From NCBI RefSeq assembly GCF_003352085.1, contig NZ_CP025804.1, forward strand, positions 3,968,001 through 4,032,000: 64,000 bases of DNA, written 5' to 3'. Below the pieces are notes generated by a model. That model was given only the letters and a program-made list of their open reading frames with translations, ran no database searches and was not told the DNA's origin. Below, one piece after another: positions 18,730-27,505 of this stretch (the first letter of the stretch is position 1; each line of letters opens with the position of its first letter). Source of the stretch: Sulfitobacter sp. SK012. GTDB taxonomy: Bacteria; Pseudomonadota; Alphaproteobacteria; Rhodobacterales; Rhodobacteraceae. Position numbers and translations under genes: made by a program.

Positions 18730-19674
18730 TCACCCGCCCAGCATTTCCTCTGCGGCGATGCAGCCATGAAGTGCAGCTGCGTCTTCTAGGATCAGTGACA
18801 TAGGCATGTTTCCCAGCGGATCCCCAAAACGTTTCTGTGCACCGGTCGGAGCAGTCAGATGTGGCAGAAATTCCGGAGAAAGAACCCCGCGCGCAACGCT
18901 ACCCGCCAAATAAATGCCATCACGTGGCATGTATTGCAGCGCCAATTCGGCGCACAGACGGCGCAAAAGCTGGGCGTAGAGAGTTAGAACTTGCCGCGCA
19001 TGGGGATCAGCTTCATCCCGATACGCGGTCACGACATCTTTGCCGGAACTTCCTTCGTGGCCGGAGACGATGTCATAAAGTTTGCCAAGACCTCGACCTG
19101 AAAAAAGGTCTTCGACGGTGGGAAAAGCCACTACGCTGTTCCCGATCTGCGCCTCCAGCGGCGCGATGACTGCACGGGGCAATTCGGTATGACCTGCCTC
19201 AACCTCAAGACAACAGGACGCACCCGACGGCATGACCCGAACGGGACATACGTTGAACCCGGTGCCCAGACCGACAACCAAGGACTGGCCATTCTTTGCA
19301 GCATCGGTTTCGGGCGTCATTATCGGATCGGTGCCCCCCTCAGGCAGATTGCCCAAAGCGTAGCCCAGCGCAGAAAGGTCGTTTATCAAAACGGCGCGAC
19401 CGCATTGTGCCGCTGACTTGAGTCCCTCTACCGAAATCATCCAATCGCGGTTTGTCAGCGCCCCCTGCCCCGACAAAACTGGCCCAGCCATCGCGACGCT
19501 GCACGCGCGTACTTTGGGGTCGCCTGCATCAGCAAGGTATTCGCCAAGAACATCGTAAAACGTCGCGTATTTTGCATTGTCGAAATGCCGCACAGTTTCC
19601 ATCTGCTTGGTGTCATGCGGCACCATCGCCATGCGCGTGTTCGTGCCGCCAACGTCAGCAATAATCAATGTCAT
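18730..19674 (-). CDS. glk: Glucokinase
   Basis: A 314-aa bacterial-type glucokinase phosphorylating glucose with ATP. It has the phosphate-1 loop IIADVGGTNTRMAMV at the N-terminus, the sugar-binding NRDWMI and VLINDLSALGYAL segments, the GLGTGFNVCPV phosphate-2 region, and CCLEVEAGHTELP with the glucose-binding glutamate and histidine. The ATG at 19674 is preceded by GAAGGG; a TTG five codons upstream is less likely. It probably feeds the Entner-Doudoroff pathway, but stands alone here. Confidence 0.88.
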   Translation of the reverse strand: MTLIIADVGGTNTRMAMVPHDTKQMETVRHFDNAKYATFYDVLGEYLADAGDPKVRACSVAMAGPVLSGQGALTNRDWMISVEGLKSAAQCGRAVLINDLSALGYALGNLPEGGTDPIMTPETDAAKNGQSLVVGLGTGFNVCPVRVMPSGASCCLEVEAGHTELPRAVIAPLEAQIGNSVVAFPTVEDLFSGRGLGKLYDIVSGHEGSSGKDVVTAYRDEADPHARQVLTLYAQLLRRLCAELALQYMPRDGIYLAGSVARGVLSPEFLPHLTAPTGAQKRFGDPLGNMPMSLILEDAAALHGCIAAEEMLGG

Positions 19675-19880
19675 GGTCGGGCCCTTCAAACGCAGTCAAA
19701 CCAACTTGGCCGCTTTCCTCGCTGGGGTCAAAGTATGAAACCTCAAAAAGGTCAAATGCAAATACCCCTTGCGGCCAAGCTATGCCCACGAGTGCCGCCA
19801 TTTAGTCGCTGATTTTCCGGAATTTGCTAAATAAATAAGCCGTACGTCCACCGCCGAATAACTTGACCCAAGAAGGTGCC

Positions 19881-20243
19881 TTAGGCGTCGTGCTGTAAAA
19901 TGTCGTTGCTTGCTTGAACAAACATGTCCAGTTCGACAATCAACTCACCAGGACAAATCGCGAGATCAATATCAGGACCAGAAAGATGTCCGATGATTGC
20001 CTGCTCGCATTGGCGGGCGGTGTGCCCAAGTTGATGCAACCCAACACGGTTGGCAGCCCCAACGATCCTATGCAGGGTATCTTGTGCCGCTTTCAAATTG
20101 ACGTTGATCCCTTCGACATTATCGCCGTCCCATGCCAGCAAAGCATGTCGCGCGATCTGCTCACTGCTCGTGCGCAACGTCCCGAAAAAGTCGCCCCTGA
20201 CCTTTGCCAAGTCCGGCAATTCCTTGGCGTTCAATTGGGTCAT
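19881..20243 (-). CDS. HPt (histidine phosphotransfer) domain protein
   Basis: A 120-aa helical protein whose core LHRIVGAANRVGLHQLGHTARQCEQAI fits the HPt four-helix-bundle signature, with His58 the likely phosphorylated residue. HPt proteins relay phosphoryl groups between a hybrid kinase receiver and a response regulator. No kinase or response regulator is adjacent, so its partners are unknown. The N- and C-terminal thirds are not distinctive. Confidence 0.65.
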   Translation of the reverse strand: MTQLNAKELPDLAKVRGDFFGTLRTSSEQIARHALLAWDGDNVEGINVNLKAAQDTLHRIVGAANRVGLHQLGHTARQCEQAIIGHLSGPDIDLAICPGELIVELDMFVQASNDILQHDA

Positions 20244-20518
20244 GCCCCGCGCGCAATATACTGAAGTTCTAGAAGGGATGATTTGTCATCTATAGCCATT
20301 TTTCAATCACCATTCTCCATTTCGCCACGTCGCAGGCGTTCTTCCGTCAAGACCACTTTAACGGGAAAAGTGGCGATAATTTGACAGCTTGAAAATAGTT
20401 AAGGACTGCCAGCTTCACTGCTTCCAAATTCGTGCTGCTTTTTTGGATACCCTCGCCAATCTCGAGCAGTGGTTCGCCGGATTAAGGCGCGTTCCGTCCA
20501 ACACACGGGTCCACCGCT
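20244..20518. other. Non-coding spacer between HPt gene and SGNH gene
   Basis: A 275-bp gap upstream of the HPt gene and downstream of the SGNH gene. It is somewhat AT-rich near 20280-20400 and presumably holds the HPt promoter. No credible ORF, RNA or hairpin with T-run was recognised. Confidence 0.5.
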
Positions 20519-21340
20519 TCAGGTCAAACCCTTTTGGTTCCCGTCCTTCAAACCGTCGAAGTATTGCGTCAGAAAACTCGCGCCATATGCAGCATTCATA
20601 TGCACATAGTCACCACCGGGCGGCATCTCGCGGCCAAAGAAATTCAAATACTCGGGCTTGGTCAGGCTGTTTGAGCCAAGCGTTTCACGGGGTTGACGCA
20701 TTAGGAAAAATCCACGCTCGGCCAGCGTGGCCGCAACCTTATCCTCGAACGCATCAAGCGCAGGTCCAGGTGAAACTTCAGATTGCGCCAACGTCCGCCA
20801 GGCACCGAACCGGCGCTCATCGGCGTTCGGGTCATCAACCGTCATTGCAGCGCGAGGGCCGATATATTGGGTTAAGCTGCGCCCTTGCCACTTAACCCAA
20901 TCGGCTTGTGGTACGACTTGAAAGGCCAAGGCCTCAAGCACGGCTTCTGCGACTTCTCTCGATACCAGCGAACCGGGACCGGCCTCATAGAGCCCTTCGA
21001 TACGATGACTGGCAAGAAATTGTGCGATCACCATTGCCGTATTGGATAACCCAACAAAAAGCACATGATCAAAGGTACTAAGGTCAAGAGGGGCTTGGGA
21101 CCCCAACCGTTTTAGTGCAGCGGCTTGCACGTCGTTCAGCACCACATCTTCGGGCAGACCAAGTTGCAGGTTTGACCCAAGCACCAACTGGCGCGCCAAC
21201 CCGCCGGGCATGGAATGATACGTGATCTCTACATCCGCATGCCGTTCTGGCAGGCGCTTTTGCCCCAACCGAAGCGCACCAACATGGCTGTTTCCGATTA
21301 CAGCGACCCGCAGGGGAGCAGTCTTATTTAGCGAAGGCAT
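20519..21340 (-). CDS. SGNH/GDSL-like hydrolase-fold protein of a glycan locus
   Basis: A 273-aa protein beginning LRVAVIGNSHVGALRLG, where GNSH resembles block I of SGNH enzymes (nucleophile serine), and ending with GGDYVHMNAAYGASFLTQYF, where D-x-VHMN resembles the block V Asp-x-x-His pair. The middle contains VLFVGLSNTAMVIAQFLASH. It could be an O-acetyl esterase or transferase acting on a surface glycan. The start at 21340 overlaps by 17 bp the end of the upstream GSCFA gene, implying translational coupling. Confidence 0.6.
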   Translation of the reverse strand: MPSLNKTAPLRVAVIGNSHVGALRLGQKRLPERHADVEITYHSMPGGLARQLVLGSNLQLGLPEDVVLNDVQAAALKRLGSQAPLDLSTFDHVLFVGLSNTAMVIAQFLASHRIEGLYEAGPGSLVSREVAEAVLEALAFQVVPQADWVKWQGRSLTQYIGPRAAMTVDDPNADERRFGAWRTLAQSEVSPGPALDAFEDKVAATLAERGFFLMRQPRETLGSNSLTKPEYLNFFGREMPPGGDYVHMNAAYGASFLTQYFDGLKDGNQKGLT

Positions 21341-22397
21341 CGAGCAGAGCTTCCTCACAGATCAGATCATTCTCGTCATCCGCTGCATCTACTGGGCCTT
21401 CAGAGACAGGTGCAAGGGCCGTATTGCCAAGCGCGGCATGTTCGCTTTGAGGGTCATGTGCTGCTAGAAATGCCCCCATTGCGGCACCAACGCCTTCGTC
21501 CGTCACATCGCGTTGATTGCGGGCATAGAAAACACCCGCATTGTTTTGTGAGGTGATGATCTCATAGCTTGGAAAGTAGTCGACGTTGTCGCAGCTGTCA
21601 TAGATTTCGCCGCACACCGCTCGCAAGATCGCCTTGGAACGTGCAGTTGCGACCTCGACGTGCTGCTCTGAGGCAGTAGCCGCCAACGGCACTGGTGAGA
21701 CAGTGATCATAAAACGAATATCTGGATTGGCTGCCATCATCCGTTCGCGGAATTCCAGAAAATCGGCCAGTATTTCGGGGTAGCTGTAGTTCTTGAAAAC
21801 ATGGCGCGCGGAATCGTATGACCCGGCCACTGTCCCCGGTGCAGTTGGGTAAACGGTGCCGGTTTCCCGGTCGATCCATGCCTCGGTCAACCCGAAGGTG
21901 AAAACAAACAGCTCAGCCTTAGAAAAGATGTCGCGCACGGCGGCCAAGTGTTGCGCGCGGTGCGCAGCGACCTGTTGTGGGTTCTCCAACCCGGTTGGTT
22001 CAACGCTTGGGCGGAATGCATCAAAATAGCGACCATTCTTTTCCCAGACGGGGTCTGCCGGTGTGATTTCGCCCACAGCCTCTTGATGCAGCTGAATCAG
22101 CTGACGGGCCGTGTAAATGTTGCCGTAACGCGCGGAATAAAGTCTGTAGCCAAATTTCTGAGCCAACCGGTCGGGCACTCGTGCTTCCAACGGTTCTGCG
22201 TCTTGTACGGCAAAACCAGCATTGCGTAGGGTTCGGCCTACGTGCTGAGCAAAACATGAGCCAGCGGTCACAATCCGCGCTGCGCGGTCAACAGAAAACC
22301 GGGGCGTATACATGCCGTCCGCCTGCCCCGGCTTGCGTGCCACGACGCCATGCCGCCAAAAAGCGCGCTTTGGTTGGTCGGTGTAGGGCGATTTCAT
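21324..22397 (-). CDS. GSCFA-domain protein
   Basis: A 357-aa protein with the name-giving motif IVTAGSCFAQHVGRTL near residue 50, followed by GYRLYSARYGNIYTARQLIQL, ELFVFTFGLTEAWIDRETGTVYPTAP, FRERMMAANPDIRFMITVSPVPLAAT and VDYFPSYEII, all in the family order. GSCFA proteins are SGNH-like proteins of largely unknown function often found beside polysaccharide genes. The ATG at 22397 has GAGGA about seven bases upstream; a longer frame to 22448 is less likely. Confidence 0.82.
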   Translation of the reverse strand: MKSPYTDQPKRAFWRHGVVARKPGQADGMYTPRFSVDRAARIVTAGSCFAQHVGRTLRNAGFAVQDAEPLEARVPDRLAQKFGYRLYSARYGNIYTARQLIQLHQEAVGEITPADPVWEKNGRYFDAFRPSVEPTGLENPQQVAAHRAQHLAAVRDIFSKAELFVFTFGLTEAWIDRETGTVYPTAPGTVAGSYDSARHVFKNYSYPEILADFLEFRERMMAANPDIRFMITVSPVPLAATASEQHVEVATARSKAILRAVCGEIYDSCDNVDYFPSYEIITSQNNAGVFYARNQRDVTDEGVGAAMGAFLAAHDPQSEHAALGNTALAPVSEGPVDAADDENDLICEEALLDAFAK

Positions 22398-22550
22398 ACG
22401 GTGATCCTCATAAGGATGCAGCGGCGGCCGCTGCGTGGCTCTAGTCAATCACAGCGCGCGCAGGGCGGCAACATGAGACACCATCTGGTCCTTGAACCAA
22501 AGAGGGGGGTGTCATAAACAATCGTTAGTTTACCGATGCGGGATGCACCA

Positions 22551-23219
22551 ATGAAAATTATCGCCATGATCCCTGCCCGCATGGGCAGCCAGCGCTTACC
22601 AAAGAAGAACCTTGCTTTGCTTGACGGTGTTCCGTTGATCGTGCGCGCGATCCGCAAATGTAAGGATGCAGGTGTTTTTGACGAGATTTGGGTGAATTCA
22701 GAGCATCCCGATTTTGGGCCAGTCGCCGAAGCCGAAGGGGCCCAATTCCATCAACGACCCCACGCCTTAGGCGACAACAGCGCCACCAGCGAAGATTTTG
22801 TGACCGAGTTCTTGCGAGCACACACATGTGATTTCGTCGTGCAGGTGCATTCAATCGCGCCCTTACTGAGCGTGGAAGATACGTGCAGATTTGTTGAAAT
22901 GGTCCGCAACAACGAATTCGATGCAGTGATGAGTGTTGTTCATGGGCAACTCGAGTGCGTGTTCGATGACGAACCGGTGAATTTCACCTTCGACAAGAAG
23001 GAAAACAGTCAGGATTTGCGCCCAGTCAAACGCATCGTCTGGTCGATCACGGCTTGGCGGTCAGAGACATTTCTGGCAGCTAAGGAATCCGGTGGATGTG
23101 CAACATACGCGGGCCGCATTGGCTATTCTGAGGTAAGCCAGATGGCTGGCCACGTGATCAAGACGCAAGAAGACCTTGATATCGCAGCAGCCATGCTGCC
23201 CATCGTTCAGGGCGCATAA
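22551..23219 (+). CDS. NeuA-like CMP-sugar cytidylyltransferase
   Basis: A 222-aa nucleotidyltransferase: IIAMIPARMGSQRLPKKNLALLDGVPLI is the CTP-binding signature of the acylneuraminate/KDO cytidylyltransferase family (R-x-GSQRLPKKN), followed by IWVNSEHPDF, HQRPHALGDNSATSEDFV and DFVVQVHSIAPLLSVED. Family members activate 2-keto sugars (sialic, pseudaminic, legionaminic acid, KDO) with CMP. No NeuB-like synthase lies in the window, so the substrate is open. First gene of a plus-strand run extending to 37.9 kb. Confidence 0.82.
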   Translation: MKIIAMIPARMGSQRLPKKNLALLDGVPLIVRAIRKCKDAGVFDEIWVNSEHPDFGPVAEAEGAQFHQRPHALGDNSATSEDFVTEFLRAHTCDFVVQVHSIAPLLSVEDTCRFVEMVRNNEFDAVMSVVHGQLECVFDDEPVNFTFDKKENSQDLRPVKRIVWSITAWRSETFLAAKESGGCATYAGRIGYSEVSQMAGHVIKTQEDLDIAAAMLPIVQGA

Positions 23220-23225
23220 CAGCGC

Positions 23226-23900
23226 ATGGCCCAACTTTCCTTTTGCCCAGACCCCGTGGCAGAGGCCACCAAACAGATCCATGAGGGTCTTTTGTTGGCC
23301 CTATCACAGAGTGCTGAGCGTGTTGGTTTGATGGTGTCTGGCGGGCGAACTCCGGCCAAAGTCCTGCCCATGGTTCTGAGTAAGAGCGGCATAGATTGGG
23401 ACCGCATTGATATCGTAGCGAGCGACGAACGTTTGGTAGGCATTGATGACCCAGCCTCCACCGAGGGCATGATCCGCAGGATCTTTTCGGACGCGGGCTG
23501 CCCCTGTCACTATATAGGTTTTGGCGCCGACCCGGCACCTGAGGCAGCTCTTGAGAAATGGCGCGCAGGTGTCGCGGCTATGGCCTGGCCCCCCGCTGTG
23601 GCATTCGTCGGCATAGGTGATGACGCGCATACAGCATCATTGTTTCCCGGACGGCCAGAATCTGCAGATGTGAGTTTGCGCATGGCCGCCGTACCAGAAA
23701 CAGTTCCCCATGCACATGCGCGCCTGACATTTGGCCCCGCTGCGCTGGCCGAGTGTGCCTCAGTGGTATTGGTGGTGGGAGATGCAGATAAACAGGCAGC
23801 TTTGGATTTAGCCGTGCAGCCTGAAACAACACCCAGCGACACACCCGTGCGCTGGGTATGCGACCTCCAACAAGCATTGATCTTATGCCAGAAAACCTAG
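23226..23900 (+). CDS. 6-phosphogluconolactonase-family protein
   Basis: A 224-aa protein of the NagB/Pgl fold. It has the phosphate-binding LMVSGGRTPAKVLPMVL, IDIVASDERLVGIDDPASTEGMIRRIF and the lactonase hallmark VAFVGIGDDAHTASLFPGRPE, close to the usual GxGxDGHTASLFPG with the catalytic histidine. 6-phosphogluconolactonase normally sits with zwf; here it is 6 bp after a NeuA-like gene in a glycan cluster, so it may hydrolyse a different sugar lactone or deaminate an amino-sugar phosphate. The 3' end overlaps the next gene by 16 bp. Confidence 0.75.
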   Translation: MAQLSFCPDPVAEATKQIHEGLLLALSQSAERVGLMVSGGRTPAKVLPMVLSKSGIDWDRIDIVASDERLVGIDDPASTEGMIRRIFSDAGCPCHYIGFGADPAPEAALEKWRAGVAAMAWPPAVAFVGIGDDAHTASLFPGRPESADVSLRMAAVPETVPHAHARLTFGPAALAECASVVLVVGDADKQAALDLAVQPETTPSDTPVRWVCDLQQALILCQKT

Positions 23901-24787
23901 CTCCGCGCGTCCTACACATCGGTCAACGCAAAACCGGAACCACTTGGCTGCAACAGACCGCCGAAGATGCAGCGCGCGCTGGTGTTCTGACCTACGAACA
24001 CTGGGACCTAACCGCTGCCTTAAAAGGCGCGACATGGAAAACCATCACCGACGCGCAGCTGACGGATGCCTTTGCCACCTTGCCCTGTGACACGCCATTG
24101 CCATGCCTTGCGAGTTGCGAGGACCTTATGGTGCATGATTTTCCCCGGCTGGCTATGGCCCTTGGGCATGTTTGGCCAACGGCAAAAGTACTTGTTACAA
24201 CCCGCAGTCCGCAAGGCTATCTGACCTCTTCGTTTAACAACGACAGCTTTACCAAAGGCCAGCCCGCCGCAGAATTCACCCGGCGTTTCAGTCTCCATCA
24301 CATGCCACGGGTATTTGATCTAAACGGTGCCGCCACTGCGTTCGGGCCCCAGAAGACACATTTTTTGCCGTATGAATTGCTCCGCGCGGACCCTGCGACC
24401 TATCTGGATCAAATCAGCACGCTGTTGAATGTCGATCTTTCGCCTTACGCGCCTCAATCCGCACTTAACGTCTCGCCGCCGCCTACTTTCTTGATCCTTC
24501 AGCGCAAAATTAATGCGATGATCGAAACGCAGGCCCCAGAGATTCTTAAGACGCCAGAATGGGCGCAGTTCAAGCTGATGGCGAATTTCTCGGCAGGATC
24601 CGCGGATGGATTAGGTCAGTTCTTTGATCGCTTTTTTGCAGAAAATCCTGTTGCTGACAGCGATATGCCCCAGTTGCCCGATGATATCCTTGCGGTTCTT
24701 TCAAGCCAAATGACAGTCCTTCAAGATGCACCTCTTTACCACGATTTTCTGCCGCTCTATGGTCTGCCAGCCGCGACCGCCTCCTGA
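23885..24787 (+). CDS. Sulfotransferase-like protein
   Basis: A 300-aa protein with the PAPS-binding 5'-phosphosulfate loop RVLHIGQRKTGTTWLQQ and a 3'-phosphate segment VLVTTRSPQGYLTSSFNN, the two signatures of the sulfotransferase fold. Later blocks TFLILQRKINAMIE and a C-terminal DFLPLYGL are less distinctive. It would transfer sulfate from PAPS to a glycan. The ATG at 23885 lies inside the end of the previous gene. Confidence 0.7.
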   Translation: MPENLAPRVLHIGQRKTGTTWLQQTAEDAARAGVLTYEHWDLTAALKGATWKTITDAQLTDAFATLPCDTPLPCLASCEDLMVHDFPRLAMALGHVWPTAKVLVTTRSPQGYLTSSFNNDSFTKGQPAAEFTRRFSLHHMPRVFDLNGAATAFGPQKTHFLPYELLRADPATYLDQISTLLNVDLSPYAPQSALNVSPPPTFLILQRKINAMIETQAPEILKTPEWAQFKLMANFSAGSADGLGQFFDRFFAENPVADSDMPQLPDDILAVLSSQMTVLQDAPLYHDFLPLYGLPAATAS

Positions 24788-24807
24788 TCCAAAGAAAGCC
24801 CGAAACC

Positions 24808-25725
24808 TTGCCTGAAACCAACCGCCCTCGCGTGCTTGTCAGCAACATTATGATGCTGAATGAAAAACCCCGCTTTGATGCCGCGCTCAAAGACATGGGC
24901 TATGATCCGATCTGGCCGGACGTGACCCAGTTCATGGACGAGGCGCAGTGTTTGTCACTGGTGGGCGATATCGATGGCTGGCTGGCGGGTGATGATGCAG
25001 TGACCCGACGCGTGCTGGAAGCCGCGGCCCCGCGCTTAAAGGGCATCGCAAAATGGGGAACTGGCACCGATAGCATCGATCATGCGGCGGCTGCCGATCT
25101 AGGCGTGCCCGTCATGAATTCGCCGGGTGCATTTGCCGATGCGGTGGCCGAAGTCGCATTTGGGATGATCTTAATGGTCACCCGTCAATTGGCGCAGACC
25201 GACCGAGCCATTCGTGCTGGAGGCTGGCCAAAGCCGCGAGGCATCGAACTGCGCGGCGCAACGTTAGGAATGATCGGTCTGGGTGCGATCGGTGGACGCA
25301 TAGCAGGGCTGGGCCGCGCCTTTGGCATGAACGTCATACACCATGACCCCTTCAAAGAAGGGTCGATTGAGCCACTCGATCTGGCTGCTCAGGCGGATAT
25401 TATCTGCCTTGCCTGCGCCCTAACCGATCAAAACCGCAATCTGATCAATGCCGCGTTTCTGGATGCAATGAAAGACACTGCGATCCTAGCCAATATGGCG
25501 CGTGGGCCGCTGGTTGATGAAGCAGCGTTGATCGCCGCGCTGCAATCTGGATCGATTGCTGGCGCCGCGTTAGACGTATTTGAGGTGGAGCCGTTGGCTG
25601 CAGACAACCCGCTGAAGAAAATGGACAACGTTGCGCTGTCGAGCCACAATGCCAACAACGGGGTGCGCGCGGTCGAAGCGGTGCATGCCAATACACTCAA
25701 AAATATTGCATCGGTTCTTGGCTGA
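24808..25725 (+). CDS. D-2-hydroxyacid dehydrogenase (phosphoglycerate dehydrogenase-like)
   Basis: A 305-aa NAD-dependent dehydrogenase. The Rossmann motif is LGMIGLGAIGGRIAGLGRAFG, followed by HHDPF. Catalytic residues of the family are visible in NMARGPLVDEAAL (Arg), the Glu of LDVFEVEPLA, and LSSHNAN (His). The start is a TTG with a weak ribosome site, so the first few residues are uncertain. In this cluster it may reduce or oxidise a 2-keto or 2-hydroxy sugar acid rather than serve serine synthesis. Confidence 0.82.
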   Translation: MPETNRPRVLVSNIMMLNEKPRFDAALKDMGYDPIWPDVTQFMDEAQCLSLVGDIDGWLAGDDAVTRRVLEAAAPRLKGIAKWGTGTDSIDHAAAADLGVPVMNSPGAFADAVAEVAFGMILMVTRQLAQTDRAIRAGGWPKPRGIELRGATLGMIGLGAIGGRIAGLGRAFGMNVIHHDPFKEGSIEPLDLAAQADIICLACALTDQNRNLINAAFLDAMKDTAILANMARGPLVDEAALIAALQSGSIAGAALDVFEVEPLAADNPLKKMDNVALSSHNANNGVRAVEAVHANTLKNIASVLG

Positions 25726-25758
25726 AACAGTCCGGCCCAAGGCTTAGAAAGATACATC

Positions 25759-26619
25759 ATGCCCCCCAAAAGAGACGCCCTGCAATATCTGCTGAGCCCC
25801 CAATATTACAACAACCTCTTGCAGGCGCTGGAATGGTTCGGCACCATGCTGACTGCTGACAATACCGTTGTTCCTAAAGAATTTGACGATGCTGCGGACC
25901 GCCGGGTGATCCTGATCTGTATGACCCCCCGCTCGGGTAGCACAGCATTATCTTCAGCGCTCGCAACCACAGGGCAGCTTGGCCGTGGCGGAGAGCTTTT
26001 GAACCGCAACAGCGACGCGCTCAAGAGTGTTCTTGAAACTCATAAACCGGCCAACTTACGCGCGCTTTTGGACCTCGTGATCGAAGGTTCCCGCTCAAAA
26101 AATGGTGTGGCGCAAATCAAGTGTGACCTGCCACAGATTTTGCCATTCTTGCTCGATCCTGATTGCGCGCCCGTGTTGATGCAAGCAAGGATTGTTTACC
26201 TGACCCGCGAAGATCTGTTGGGTCAGGCCATTTCGCGCTACCGTGGCTTTGTATCTGGCACGTGGCACGCGCGTCAGGATCGCGATACGCAATTTGCCGA
26301 AGTGCCCTATGATTACGAGGCGATTACCAGCCAAGTTCACCTGATTACGCAAATGATGGCCACCTACGAGCGGCTCTTTGCTGGGCTGAACCTGTCGCCC
26401 CTGCGGATCACATACGAAGAAGTGGTGACCGATCCCGGCACCGTCATGCGCAAGATCGGCGCATTGGTCGATGTGGATCCAGGCGAGTTGTCACTGGATG
26501 ATGGCAAGTATCGTAAAGTCGCTGCGAAAAATACCGATGCGCTCCGCGATCAGTTTCTTGCGGACTGCCAAACCGACCTGCTGCGTGCTGATAAGACCCT
26601 AAAGCCGGATGCAGTCTAG
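25759..26619 (+). CDS. Stf0-type sulfotransferase
   Basis: A 286-aa protein with the PAPS loop ILICMTPRSGSTALSSALATTG and the Stf0-like sequence GRGGELLNRNS, KSVLETHKPANLRALLD, VYLTREDLLGQAISRYRGFVSGTWHAR and LRITYEEVVTDPGTVMRKIG. Stf0 sulfates trehalose in mycobacteria; relatives in marine bacteria act on unknown glycans. It is the second sulfotransferase in this cluster and is not closely similar to the one at 23885. Its end overlaps by 4 bp the convergent hydrolase gene. Confidence 0.82.
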   Translation: MPPKRDALQYLLSPQYYNNLLQALEWFGTMLTADNTVVPKEFDDAADRRVILICMTPRSGSTALSSALATTGQLGRGGELLNRNSDALKSVLETHKPANLRALLDLVIEGSRSKNGVAQIKCDLPQILPFLLDPDCAPVLMQARIVYLTREDLLGQAISRYRGFVSGTWHARQDRDTQFAEVPYDYEAITSQVHLITQMMATYERLFAGLNLSPLRITYEEVVTDPGTVMRKIGALVDVDPGELSLDDGKYRKVAAKNTDALRDQFLADCQTDLLRADKTLKPDAV

Positions 26620-27374
26620 CCTGCTTTTTCGGCAGCCAACACTGTTGCAATGTCTAGCGCGTAGCGGGCCGAGATTTGTGCGATTGCGCCATCATCCTCA
26701 TTAAGCATGGCAAGAACCAAAGGTTTGAGGTGCCCGGTCTCTTTTAGCCGAACAACGATGTTGTGTCCGGCCCCCGGCAGCATCAGGCAATTTAGGTTTG
26801 GCGCATGCGGTAGCAAGTCGCGGTGGCGGACCTCGGGAGGGGAGCCTGCACCAAAAACTGCATAATGTGTCGTGTCGGGCGAGATGCAGCGCGACAGCGG
26901 CAAATGCCGGGACAGGTCGATAAATGGCCGGTATTGATCCCAGCGCGCCTCATTGATGACACTGCGGTCCATCGAAAACTGTGGCGAAAAAGCGAGCGAA
27001 GCTTTGACCGGCATGTCCATCGTTAACCGGATCGCGCCGTAGCCTCCCATAGAATTGCCAAGGGTGTAGCAGGCGTTCAGCCCCGCGTGATGCAACGCTT
27101 CGCCTACGACATCGGCGATTTTTGGGACCAATCCATCGGCAGAAAACCAGCTTCGCTTGCGGTCAGCTACAAACATTACCGTATTCTGCCCACCATCCGA
27201 CGCGGTACCCGCGAATTCGGCATGCTGCATGCCCGCAAAGCCGTGACCGATCCCCGACAGGACAACCACTAGGCGCTTGCCTTCACCCGGCAGACACTCA
27301 ACCTTCAATGCGTCATCAAGATAGACAGTATCCAACCGTTTGCGTCCTTTTGTCTGGGGATAAAGTCTGCGCAT
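26616..27374 (-). CDS. Alpha/beta-hydrolase-fold protein
   Basis: A 252-aa protein with a nucleophile elbow GNSMGGYGAIRL and a later GAGHNIVVRL that may supply the histidine. VVVLSGIGHGF near residue 40 resembles the strand and oxyanion loop of alpha/beta hydrolases. ATG 27374 is preferred to an upstream start at 27437 because the extension is not hydrolase-like, though the ribosome site is weak. It is the only minus-strand gene in the 22.5-37.9 kb run, so it may be transcribed separately. A deacylase role on a glycan is a guess. Confidence 0.6.
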   Translation of the reverse strand: MRRLYPQTKGRKRLDTVYLDDALKVECLPGEGKRLVVVLSGIGHGFAGMQHAEFAGTASDGGQNTVMFVADRKRSWFSADGLVPKIADVVGEALHHAGLNACYTLGNSMGGYGAIRLTMDMPVKASLAFSPQFSMDRSVINEARWDQYRPFIDLSRHLPLSRCISPDTTHYAVFGAGSPPEVRHRDLLPHAPNLNCLMLPGAGHNIVVRLKETGHLKPLVLAMLNEDDGAIAQISARYALDIATVLAAEKAG

Positions 27375-27505
27375 CCTAGTCGAGCGGGCAAGGACAGACA
27401 ATTGTTCTTCAGGCGTCTCTTTGCCACCGCATGGCACCCGCGCTGCGTGCAGTTCTTGAACAACATATGTCAGACTGCTAAGCGGTTCTTTAGGGGCGTA
27501 GGACG

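Noticed and set aside
20389..20895. A 168-aa plus-strand frame opposite the SGNH gene
   Set aside because: Basic, Ser/His/Arg-rich shadow product with no family resemblance; the minus-strand SGNH frame has motifs and is coupled to GSCFA.
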